This document shows, piece by piece, positions 53,704 to 61,824 of a DNA stretch of 64,000 bases. The DNA comes from Chloracidobacterium sp. N (GTDB lineage Bacteria; Acidobacteriota; Blastocatellia; Chloracidobacteriales; Chloracidobacteriaceae): NCBI RefSeq assembly GCF_018304765.1, contig NZ_CP072642.1, positions 541,501-605,500 on the forward strand. The letters run 5' to 3'. How positions within the stretch are numbered: position 1 is the stretch's first letter; each line of letters opens with the position of its first letter. The notes below the pieces were generated by a model. That model was not told the DNA's origin and did not search any database. It saw only the letters and a program-made list of their open reading frames with translations. The position numbers were made by a program, and so were the translations under genes.

Positions 53704-56700
53704 ATGTCGGAGTCCAGCTATAACCAGCTTGAAGCCGCACCCAACCCGCCGCTGGGGGGGAGCGTTGTCAAATTCGAGAGTGAGGGATTCTCCTTCGTCC
53801 ACCCGGCATCCTGGCAGGCAACGCACGTTCATGGATTTCAGTACGGCGTTCGTGACGCCAATGGCGCCACCGCCCTGTTCCGGCTCACAACCGTGCACGT
53901 CCCCGATGTGCATGAGGAAGAGGGGACTTTAGCCGCGGCCCTCAGTGATCTGCTGGAAGAGCTGCCGGACGTTGTTCAGGGAGACAAATTCACGACCGGC
54001 TTTTACACCGGGCTGACCGCCCAACTGGAAGTCCTCTGGCGCGAGACATCCTATCTGTTTTGGGCGGTGGTCATCACCCAGACGGGTGCCGCCCGGCAGG
54101 CCGGGAAGCGGGCCGTTCTCATCATGGCCGTTCCGGTGGCGGAGGCCGAAGCCGGGGAGCGCGATGCACGTCTCATTCTGGACAGCTTTGCGGTAGGCGG
54201 GCAGCCTGTCACCGACATGCGGATTTCCATGAGCCGGGTCGAGTCGGTGACTTTCGAGCCGAGCACCCTGGTTGAGACCCGGCGTTTGCCCCTTGAGCCG
54301 GAAGCCACGACCCCGGACGTGGCAACCCTGGAAGACCTGCCTTCCCACCCGGATGAGCCGACCGAGCTGCCGGACTGGCAGGTCAGCGTCAGTACCCTGA
54401 CGGCCAGTGAAGGTGGTTACGCCGATGGGCCGCTGGCGGTGGCCCGGTTTTTACGTCCGAATGGCATTGCCTGTGATCCACAGGGAAACCTGTATGTGGC
54501 TGACTTCGGTGGGCATCGCATCCGCCAGATTTCGGTGGATGGATTGGTGCGGACGCTGGCCGGAAGTGGCCAGGCCGGCAACCGGGACGACCTGGGTTTG
54601 CTGGCCGAGTTCAACGGCCCGCGCGGCATTGCCTATGCGGCTGGGTATCTCTATGTCGCCGACCTCAACAATGCTTCCGTACGCCGTCTGACCCTGGACG
54701 GAGCCGTGACCACGTTGGCCGGGGATGGTGTGGAAGGCACCCGCGATGGTGTCGGCAAACAGGCCCGTTTCAAATCTCCCCGCGCCGTCGCCGTGGACGC
54801 TTCAGGGACGGTGTATGTGGCTGACGATGCGCGGGTGCGTCGCATCAGCCCAGGCGGCATGGTGGTTACGATTGCCGGTGGCGAGCCGGGGTGCGTGGAC
54901 GGTCCGGCGGAAGCGGCCCGTTTCGATACCCTCAGCGGTCTGGCGCTTGACCGGGTGGGCAACCTGTATCTGGTCGATGCCGGCAATCGCCGGCTGCGCA
55001 AACTGAGTCGGGATGGGCGGGTTAGCACCCTGCCGGTGGGGCCGGACGACAAAGTTGCAGTGCCGGTTCTGCATCCGGTGGCGGTGGCGGTTGGTCCCGA
55101 CGGCACGCTGTACGTGCTCGATGTGGCTGATTTTTCCATCAAGGCCGTGCTGCCGGGCGGGCAGGTCATCCGCATTGTCGGCGGGCAGCAGGGCATGGCC
55201 GACGGTGACGATACCACCGCCCGCTTCTGGATGCCCACGGCGCTGACGTTCCTTGACCATCGGCTCTACATCACCGACCGCGAGCAGCATGCCATCCGTC
55301 TCGTCCGTCTCCAGAGCCGGCAGGAAACCAGCGTGTTCGAGCCGGCTCCCACCGGCAGTTCACCACCGTCCGGCCTGCCGCCGGCGCCGGAAGACCAGAA
55401 GCTCACCAAACCTTCCATGGCCGTGAGCGCCACCCCGCCCCAGCCGGCTCCCCCGGCGTCTGGTGTGGTGTCTGGTTCGCGCGGCGTGGCTCCCTTCGGC
55501 CGGCAAACCGGGTTGGGAACGACGGACAGCGCCGATTTGATCGTGACCGTGGCCGCCGGCGATGGCACGGCCGGTTTCCTCGATGAGGTCGGAACCGCCG
55601 CCCAGCTTAGCCATCCCGTGGGCCTTGCCCTCGATGCCGACGGTACGCTCTACATTGCCGATCACTTCAATCATGCCATCCGCAAGCTGCTGCCGGATGG
55701 CCGTCTGGTGACGCTGGCCGGCGGCGGCCAACGTGGTTTTCAGGATGGGTATGGGCCGGCGGCCCAGTTCAACGGGCCGCTTGGCCTGGCCGTCGGACGC
55801 AACGGAGAACTCTACGTAGCCGACCATCTGAACACGCGCATTCGGAAAGTCATGCCTGATGGCTATGTTTCCACCCTGGCCGGAACGGGAATCTCCAAAA
55901 TCGAAGACGGTTCCGTAGCGACGGCCAGCTTTGAGGGGCCCAAAGGTGTCGCCGTGGACCTGCACGGCGTTGTGTATGTCACCGATGGCGTGACGGTCCG
56001 CACGATTACACCCGACGGAGAGGTGCGGACCCTGGCCGGGCAGATGCGTGGCTTCCGGGATGGGATCGGGGCACGGGCGATGTTCGGCTGGGCCTATGCC
56101 ATTGCTATGGATGTCTCCGGGCTCTGTTTCGTGACGGACGCCGCCAATCACGCCATCCGCTGTATCTTCCCGGATGGCACGGTCAAGACCGTGTTTGGCG
56201 GCGGGGAAGCCCGGCAGTTGAACTTTCCCAACGGTCTCGCCGTGGACGTGTTTGGCCATCTCTACGTGGCCGATACCAACAACCACCGCATTCTGCGGCT
56301 GACGCCCAACGGCAACGGCTACACGGCTTCCCTGGTCTGTGGGGTGCGGCGCGGCCGCCAGACCGGTTCGGCGCACGAAGCCGAACTTGACTCGCCACGC
56401 GGGATTGTCGTCGGGTTTCAGAACAATCTCTACATCGCGGATTCCAACGCCAATCGCATCCTGTGGGTTGGCCCGGCGTATTCGCTGGCTCCTGCGACGC
56501 CAACGACAAACAGCCCATTCGCGCCCGTCGTCCTGCCGGCTGCGGAAGGCGGACTGGAAGACATCGAGACGGTCAGCGACAACCTTCCACCCCTTGAGGC
56601 CCTGCATGCTTCCAATTCGCTTCCGTCCGAGGTCACAGACCTGGCGGAACAGATGGAGCGCCACGAACAGGACACCCCGGCCCATCGGGAGAACCTGTCC

Positions 56701-57357
56701 GGCCAGGTCGCGGTGACACCAGCACCGGCCCCAGCACCGGCCCTGGTTCAGCCAGAGGTGGTGCCCGCCGTCCCGCCGCCTGGACGCCCACGGCACGTCG
56801 CCGCCACAGTTCTGGGATGGGGCATCGAGCTTTCCGGCAACAACCTGATCCGAACCGAACCAGACGGTTCACTGCTGCTGGATACAACCTACAGTGCGGA
56901 AAACAGCGCCTTCTTTTACCTGCCCTGGGAAGTCACGTCCGAACAGAAGGTCGTCATCGAAGTACGCATGCAGCTTGTGGCCTATGTCGGCGAGCGCGAT
57001 GCCACCGGATGTGCCGTCTGGTTCGAGAATGACCGCTACGCCGATGCCCTTCTCATTCAACCGGATCGCATCCGGCTGCTGCGGGTCCCGGAGCTGACCT
57101 ACGCCTGCAATCCCGGCACGGGCATCAATACCTACACCATCATTCTGTACGGTTCGGATGTGCGGGTTGGTGTCAACGGTGTGGCCCGCATTCGCGGGGA
57201 AGGTCAGTTTTGGAGGCGCCCGGCGGCGCAGTCCGGTCGTGCCCTGCGCCGCTGGCTGGCTTTCGGGGACGGTTCCTCAACGGCCGGCAGCATCTCCCGG
57301 TGGCAGTGTGTGACCTATCAGGTCGTGCCGCCCGATACGGACACCCTGCCGCTCTAG
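53704..57357 (+). CDS. Giant NHL-repeat protein (two beta-propellers, C-terminal jelly-roll)
   Basis: 1217 residues from ATG 53704 (GTG 53701 adjacent). No signal peptide. Residues about 20-165 resemble a DcrB/PsbP-like domain (FESEGFSFVHPASWQ). Residues about 235-540 and 610-925 are two runs of NHL repeats with the recurring phrase 'GLxVDxxGxLYVADxxNxRIRKxxPDGxVxTLAG'. A Pro-rich spacer (about 540-600) separates the propellers, another follows, and about 1030-1217 form a lectin-like beta-sandwich (LLLDTTYSAENSAFFYLPWEV). NHL propellers bind proteins or RNA. The 246 bp upstream show no clear promoter. Confidence 0.85.
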   Translation: MSESSYNQLEAAPNPPLGGSVVKFESEGFSFVHPASWQATHVHGFQYGVRDANGATALFRLTTVHVPDVHEEEGTLAAALSDLLEELPDVVQGDKFTTGFYTGLTAQLEVLWRETSYLFWAVVITQTGAARQAGKRAVLIMAVPVAEAEAGERDARLILDSFAVGGQPVTDMRISMSRVESVTFEPSTLVETRRLPLEPEATTPDVATLEDLPSHPDEPTELPDWQVSVSTLTASEGGYADGPLAVARFLRPNGIACDPQGNLYVADFGGHRIRQISVDGLVRTLAGSGQAGNRDDLGLLAEFNGPRGIAYAAGYLYVADLNNASVRRLTLDGAVTTLAGDGVEGTRDGVGKQARFKSPRAVAVDASGTVYVADDARVRRISPGGMVVTIAGGEPGCVDGPAEAARFDTLSGLALDRVGNLYLVDAGNRRLRKLSRDGRVSTLPVGPDDKVAVPVLHPVAVAVGPDGTLYVLDVADFSIKAVLPGGQVIRIVGGQQGMADGDDTTARFWMPTALTFLDHRLYITDREQHAIRLVRLQSRQETSVFEPAPTGSSPPSGLPPAPEDQKLTKPSMAVSATPPQPAPPASGVVSGSRGVAPFGRQTGLGTTDSADLIVTVAAGDGTAGFLDEVGTAAQLSHPVGLALDADGTLYIADHFNHAIRKLLPDGRLVTLAGGGQRGFQDGYGPAAQFNGPLGLAVGRNGELYVADHLNTRIRKVMPDGYVSTLAGTGISKIEDGSVATASFEGPKGVAVDLHGVVYVTDGVTVRTITPDGEVRTLAGQMRGFRDGIGARAMFGWAYAIAMDVSGLCFVTDAANHAIRCIFPDGTVKTVFGGGEARQLNFPNGLAVDVFGHLYVADTNNHRILRLTPNGNGYTASLVCGVRRGRQTGSAHEAELDSPRGIVVGFQNNLYIADSNANRILWVGPAYSLAPATPTTNSPFAPVVLPAAEGGLEDIETVSDNLPPLEALHASNSLPSEVTDLAEQMERHEQDTPAHRENLSGQVAVTPAPAPAPALVQPEVVPAVPPPGRPRHVAATVLGWGIELSGNNLIRTEPDGSLLLDTTYSAENSAFFYLPWEVTSEQKVVIEVRMQLVAYVGERDATGCAVWFENDRYADALLIQPDRIRLLRVPELTYACNPGTGINTYTIILYGSDVRVGVNGVARIRGEGQFWRRPAAQSGRALRRWLAFGDGSSTAGSISRWQCVTYQVVPPDTDTLPL

Positions 57358-57367
57358 CACAAGGGAT

Positions 57368-57397
57368 TTGAAAACCATTTTCGATTTGAGATAGACT
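57368..57397 (+). promoter_or_regulatory. Predicted promoter and overlapping palindromic operator of the microprotein gene
   Basis: TTGAAA (57368-57373), 18-bp spacer, TAGACT (57392-57397). The imperfect palindrome TTGAAAA-CCA-TTTTCGA (57368-57384) covers the -35 box, as expected for a repressor site; its shape recalls Fur-family boxes, but this is speculative. Confidence 0.4.
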
Positions 57398-57428
57398 GGC
57401 GACAGCTTTCACCTAGGGAGCTGTGGCC

Positions 57429-57518
57429 GTGGTCATCTGTCGCCGTAAACGCAAGGACAAGTGCTGTAAAAAGTTCAAAAAGTGCGGCAAGCACTGCAAA
57501 GGGTGTCCGCGTCTGTAG
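57429..57518 (+). CDS. Cys/Lys-rich microprotein (29 aa)
   Basis: A 29-residue frame from GTG 57429 with AGGGAG (57415-57420) 8 nt upstream; GTG 57423 is possible. The peptide begins VVICRRKRKDKCCKKF and ends KCGKHCKGCPRL: six to seven Cys and about a dozen Lys/Arg in 29 residues, with the pairs CC and C-x3-C-x2-C. This is far from random composition for a GC-rich genome, because it needs AAA/AAG and TGC/TGT codons throughout. It could be a metal-binding (metallothionein- or FeoC-like) or nucleic-acid-binding peptide. No homologue is recalled. It has its own ribosome site and a predicted promoter. Confidence 0.55.
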   Translation: MVICRRKRKDKCCKKFKKCGKHCKGCPRL

Positions 57519-57521
57519 GCG

Positions 57522-57554
57522 GCTTTGTCTGGCTGCCAGCTTTGTCTGCTGCCA
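57522..57554. repeat. Imperfect tandem repeat after the microprotein gene
   Basis: GCTTTGTCTGGCTGCCA (57522-57538) is followed directly by GCTTTGTCTGCTGCCA (57539-57554), one base shorter. Confidence 0.8.
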
Positions 57555-57605
57555 GCGCAGCTTCCCGCTAACGCCCTACGTCGCGCCCCGCGCCGGAAAA
57601 TCGGG

Positions 57606-57642
57606 ATAAAAAAACCGGGTACAGGAAAGCCTGTACCCGGTT
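57606..57642 (-). terminator. Intrinsic terminator of the TonB-dependent receptor gene
   Basis: Perfect 13-bp stem (57613-57625 with 57630-57642), loop AAAG, and a run of T on the minus strand (57614 downwards, seven A on the plus strand). It lies 30 bp after the receptor's stop codon. Confidence 0.85.
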
Positions 57643-57671
57643 GGCATGCGAGACGTGCTTGGGTCGGCTGA

Positions 57672-60600
57672 CTAGAACCGCACCTTCAGGCTGAACTGCA
57701 TGATGCGGGGGCCGCCCACCGTGTTGGTGATCGTGCCAAAATCGCCCGAATCCTGGAGGTCATTCCCCGGCAGGGCAAAGTTCACGTTGTTGAAGACGTT
57801 GAAAATATCCCAGCGGAACTCAATCCCGACGCGCTCCGTGATGGAGGTGTTCTTCGCCAGACTGAAGTCCACCCGTTTCTGAAACGGTCCACGCAGGACG
57901 TTGCGCCCCAGGTTTCCGTAACCGCCAAGGGGTGAGGCCAGAGCAGCCGGGTTGAAGAACTGCTCGGTTGGCTCAGGCCCACGCCGCCGCAGGTCGCTGA
58001 TGGTTGCACCGGGCGCGAGGTTGGGACGCCCAAAGCCCGGACGGAACAAGCCCCCGGAACCAAGCCGCAGGCTGGTGAAGTTGGCGCCGTTGGTGCCAAC
58101 GGAGGAGATTTCCGGTTCGGAGGAAAAGATGCTGAAGGGTGCGCCGGACTGCACCTGGATGAAGGTCGAAAAGGCCCAGCCCTTGACGAACCGGTTGTTG
58201 ACGCCAAAGGTCGGGAAGTCATAGACAACGGTCGCGCTGAAGCGGTGCGTCCGGTCGAAGTCTGACGGCCCGCGATTGGCGCGCAGATTGCGTGGGTCGC
58301 CCTGCGCGACGAAACCGACGTTGGGGGCATCCGGCCGCGCGTTCCCGGCCGTGCTGCCGGGGTCGGCCGACATGTTGTCAATGGATTTCGACCACGTATA
58401 GGCCGCAAAGTAGCTCAGTCCGCCGTACGACTCGTTGAAACCCAGCCGCTGCTGCGTGGTCAACTGCAACGAGTGGTAGATCGAGCTGGCCGATGAGGTC
58501 AGCAGAATGGCTTCGGGGATGTTCAGCCCCAAGTAAAAACCGCGGGCCTCGAACGGCAGCACCGAGCCGGCGGCATTGGCCACGTTGAGGTCCATGGTGC
58601 GCCGTGGATCGCCCACGGGGAACGCCACGTTGGGAAAACCAAAGGCGCGTCCCATACCACGCTCCCGCGCCGTCGCCCCCGGATTGAGGGGGCCATTGGG
58701 GCTGCCGGCAGCCACGTAAGCCCGGTTGAAACGCTCATAAATCAGGTCCGGCGTGCTCGGGTCATTCATATCGAACACCGTGTTGAGAATGAGCGCCTGC
58801 AACAGCTTCGTACCTTTGGTGCCGATGTAGCGGGCTTCCACGATCCAGTTCTTGCGCAGTTCATACTGCACACCGAGATTCCACTGCTGGATGTAGGGCG
58901 TGCGCAGCCGGCGGTCAACAGCGCGGAATTCAAAGGTCTCGGCGACGTTGCCGAAGAAGGGCTGGCCCGTCGCCGGGTCAATCGGGTTGAGTGAGCCGTC
59001 CGCCTGGCGCGTGACACCCGTGCCATCCCGAATCTGGTAACTGCCGGTAGCCCCGGCTGTGCGCACCACGCGCAGACCGGGAATGCCCTGTGCCGGGATA
59101 CCGGTCAGGAACTGGAAGAAGGGACGATTGGGGTCCTGCTGTGAAAAGGCCGTGGTGAACGGCACGTTGCCGGCCGGTGCCGTGACCTCGATTTCCCGCA
59201 GGAAAGGATAGTTACTGAACACCGTGTTGATGAAGGCCGCAGACGGACGGTCATAGAAGAACCCGTAGCCGCCGCGCACCACGAACCGTCCGCTGTCAAA
59301 GGGCGTCCAGGCAAAACCGATACGTGGGGCGAAGTTGTTGCGGTCATCGTTGATGGTGCTGCGGCTGTTGGCGCGCACCGAGCGGTCAATGGACGTGTCA
59401 ATGGCCGCAAAGCCGGTTGGCTTGGCATTCGAGGGAACGACAAAGCCAGTGATGATGTTGTTCGGGTCGGTCACCAGGTCGGGGTAGAAGTTGCCAAAGC
59501 GCCCCCGCTTTTCACTCGGTGTTCCGAAGTATTCGTACCGCACGCCGTAGTTGAGGGTGAAGTTGTTGGTAAGGCGCCAGTCGGCAGCGGCAAACAGGCT
59601 CACGTCGAAGAAGCGGAAGTTCTTCTGGGTAAACCCGTACTGCGTGTCGGCTTCCGTGACGCGCCCGGCCAGAAACTGGGTGAAGTTTTCGAGTTTCTCG
59701 AATTCGACTCCCTGTTCTTCGGGCAGGTCGGTGTCAAAGAAGTGGCGCTTGAACTCAGCGCCGAAGCGGAAGGTCTGGTCGCCTTTGACCCAGGTCAGGG
59801 TATCGAAAAGCGAATAGGTGTTCTGGAGCCGCTTGTTGAAGGCATCGTTCGGCCCGTTGATGGAGAAGTTGGAAGCGCGTGTCACGATGCGGGGCAGCCG
59901 GAAGCTGTTCGTCCCGGAGTCGAAAATGGAAGACGGGTTGAAGGCTTGCAGACTGGACGCATTGAAGGTACGCGCAATTTCATCGGGTTGCACGAGCAGA
60001 GGGGTATCCAGGGCGCGGGAGTTGCGCAGCCGGAAGTAGCCAAAACGGAACTCGTTGATGAGCGTGGGCGAAAACGTGTGGACATCCGAAATGGCCACGG
60101 AGTAGTTCTGGTCGGCCCGGCGGATGGTTGCCGGCGAAGCCAGGTTTGTGGGTGACGTAAAGGGGTCGAAGCCGGGGAAGTCTGCAAAAAAGAACACACC
60201 ACTCAACCGGTTGTTGTTGGCAATCTGCCAGTCAACCCGGGAGTTGACCTGGTCCTGGGTAAAGTTTGCCGGCTGGACGATCCGTTCCTGAAGCATGGGG
60301 TTGCCACGGGTGCCGCCAGCAGACCCGGTATTGACGTTGCGCGTCGTGCCCGTGGCGCTGTTCGTGAAGGTGACGGTGACACTGTTGCCCGTGACATTGA
60401 CCGGCAATCCGGGCAGTCCCGTGCCGCTGTCTGTGCCAATAAGACGGGCGTTGGGCCCGGGGGTTGGGATGAGAAAGCCGCCCGTGACCGGATTGCGCCG
60501 GTTGAGCAGGTTGAGCGCCACCGGGCTGATTTCCGACGGCAACAGATTCAAGCCCGGATTGAGCTGGTTGACGGCGGCGGCAATCCGGGCGGCCGAGCGG

Positions 60601-61640
60601 TCACTGCCCACCAGCGCCAGAAACTGCGGCAGGACGGTAATGCTGCTGGCCGTCGGGACGAAAGCCGTGCTGGCCTGCGTCCGCTGGTAGCCACCAAAAA
60701 AGAACAGCCGGTCCTTGCGAATCGGCCCTCCAATGGCAAAACCGCCTTCATTGCGCCGCGCGCGGGGGCGCTCGATGCCATCCCGGTTGAAGAAGAAGTC
60801 GTTGGCGTTGAAGATTTCGTTCTGGATGTAATGATAGCCGACACCATGAAACTCGTTTGTACCGCTCTTGGTGACGAGCTGGAAGTTGCCGCCCCCGGAA
60901 CGTCCGGTCGAAGCGTCATAGAGGCTGGTTTGCAGCTTGACTTCCGAGAGGGTTTCCGGCGCCGGTGAGATGTTGCCATCCAGCGAGCCTTCATTGCTGG
61001 TGATGTTCGTGGCATCAATGCCGTTGAACTGCAAGCTGGTGCTTGTCGTGCGCGTGCCGTTGACGGCCGGTGAGACGTTGCCGTTGCCGTTGGTGGAAAC
61101 GGGCGGAAGATCGGCCGCGACGCCCGCTTCCGTCGAGAGCAGGTGCGTGAAGCTGCGCGTCGAGGTGGGCACTTTCGTCAGTTGCTCGGCGTTGATCTGG
61201 CGAAAGGTCGCGGCCGTGGTCGTCACCACCTGCAACGGAACATCCTCAGTGATGGTGATGGTTTCGGTGACGGCGCCGGTTTCGAGCTTGACATCAATCG
61301 TCCGCGGCACGGCCGCTTCCACTTCCACGCCCCGGCGGTCGAGTTCCCGGAACCCATCCCGGCGGTAACTGATCTGATAGAGGCCGGTCGGAAGCACGGG
61401 GATGAGCCACCGGCCGTTGCTGTCGGTTTGTACGGTGCGCTCCACACCGGCGTCTGATTTGACCGTGACGGTGACACCCGGTAGCGCCGCGCCACTGGCA
61501 TCCTGGACGACACCACCCAGACTGCCGGTGGCGCCCACCTGGGCCAATGCCATATCCCATGCGCCCAGCGCCATGACCACCATGCCAATGGTGAGACACA
61601 GCGCGCGCGATAGCCTGCGAGGCAGGTACTGCCTGAACAT
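57672..61640 (-). CDS. TonB-dependent receptor with carboxypeptidase-regulatory-like domain
   Basis: Outer-membrane barrel of 1322 residues. Signal peptide (about 1-33), a CarboxypepD_reg-like beta-sandwich (about 38-115, GSLGGVVQDASGAALPGVTVTVKSDAG), a plug domain (about 130-250, with NGIDATNITSNEGSLDG), and a long beta-barrel ending in the aromatic KVRF typical of BAM-assembled proteins. This Oar-like architecture is greatly expanded in Acidobacteria. Ligand unknown; such receptors take up large substrates or serve in adhesion. GGAGG lies about 9 nt before the ATG at 61640. A palindrome lies about 110 bp upstream. Convergent with the microprotein gene. Confidence 0.92.
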   Translation of the reverse strand: MFRQYLPRRLSRALCLTIGMVVMALGAWDMALAQVGATGSLGGVVQDASGAALPGVTVTVKSDAGVERTVQTDSNGRWLIPVLPTGLYQISYRRDGFRELDRRGVEVEAAVPRTIDVKLETGAVTETITITEDVPLQVVTTTAATFRQINAEQLTKVPTSTRSFTHLLSTEAGVAADLPPVSTNGNGNVSPAVNGTRTTSTSLQFNGIDATNITSNEGSLDGNISPAPETLSEVKLQTSLYDASTGRSGGGNFQLVTKSGTNEFHGVGYHYIQNEIFNANDFFFNRDGIERPRARRNEGGFAIGGPIRKDRLFFFGGYQRTQASTAFVPTASSITVLPQFLALVGSDRSAARIAAAVNQLNPGLNLLPSEISPVALNLLNRRNPVTGGFLIPTPGPNARLIGTDSGTGLPGLPVNVTGNSVTVTFTNSATGTTRNVNTGSAGGTRGNPMLQERIVQPANFTQDQVNSRVDWQIANNNRLSGVFFFADFPGFDPFTSPTNLASPATIRRADQNYSVAISDVHTFSPTLINEFRFGYFRLRNSRALDTPLLVQPDEIARTFNASSLQAFNPSSIFDSGTNSFRLPRIVTRASNFSINGPNDAFNKRLQNTYSLFDTLTWVKGDQTFRFGAEFKRHFFDTDLPEEQGVEFEKLENFTQFLAGRVTEADTQYGFTQKNFRFFDVSLFAAADWRLTNNFTLNYGVRYEYFGTPSEKRGRFGNFYPDLVTDPNNIITGFVVPSNAKPTGFAAIDTSIDRSVRANSRSTINDDRNNFAPRIGFAWTPFDSGRFVVRGGYGFFYDRPSAAFINTVFSNYPFLREIEVTAPAGNVPFTTAFSQQDPNRPFFQFLTGIPAQGIPGLRVVRTAGATGSYQIRDGTGVTRQADGSLNPIDPATGQPFFGNVAETFEFRAVDRRLRTPYIQQWNLGVQYELRKNWIVEARYIGTKGTKLLQALILNTVFDMNDPSTPDLIYERFNRAYVAAGSPNGPLNPGATARERGMGRAFGFPNVAFPVGDPRRTMDLNVANAAGSVLPFEARGFYLGLNIPEAILLTSSASSIYHSLQLTTQQRLGFNESYGGLSYFAAYTWSKSIDNMSADPGSTAGNARPDAPNVGFVAQGDPRNLRANRGPSDFDRTHRFSATVVYDFPTFGVNNRFVKGWAFSTFIQVQSGAPFSIFSSEPEISSVGTNGANFTSLRLGSGGLFRPGFGRPNLAPGATISDLRRRGPEPTEQFFNPAALASPLGGYGNLGRNVLRGPFQKRVDFSLAKNTSITERVGIEFRWDIFNVFNNVNFALPGNDLQDSGDFGTITNTVGGPRIMQFSLKVRF

Positions 61641-61677
61641 AGTCCATCCTCCTCAAGAGCCTTGTTGAGGCCGTTAG

Positions 61678-61699
61678 AAAAAAGCCACGCCAGCGTGGC
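61678..61699 (-). terminator. Intrinsic terminator of the TPR protein gene
   Basis: On the minus strand, stem GCCACGC (61699-61693) with GCGTGGC (61690-61684), followed by six T. It lies between the TPR gene's stop (61825) and the receptor start. Confidence 0.65.
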
Positions 61700-61750
61700 C
61701 TGTCGTTGTGCGTGGGATGGACGCTAGAGAGCCGGGGTAACATTCCTCTG

Positions 61751-61772
61751 AACAACAGTGTTACGTGTTGTT
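61751..61772. promoter_or_regulatory. Palindromic operator candidate upstream of the receptor gene
   Basis: AACAACA (61751-61757), 8-bp spacer, TGTTGTT (61766-61772): a perfect 22-bp dyad about 110 bp before the TonB-dependent receptor start. Size and spacing suit a dimeric regulator; no promoter boxes are clear next to it. Confidence 0.4.
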
Positions 61773-61824
61773 TCAAGGTGGTTACGCTTCTGTAAACTCG
61801 CAATGGATTGCTGCCGCTGGCCTT

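Noticed and set aside
55360-56796. 478-residue antisense frame over the NHL protein
   Set aside because: Created by the repetitive high-GC NHL sequence.
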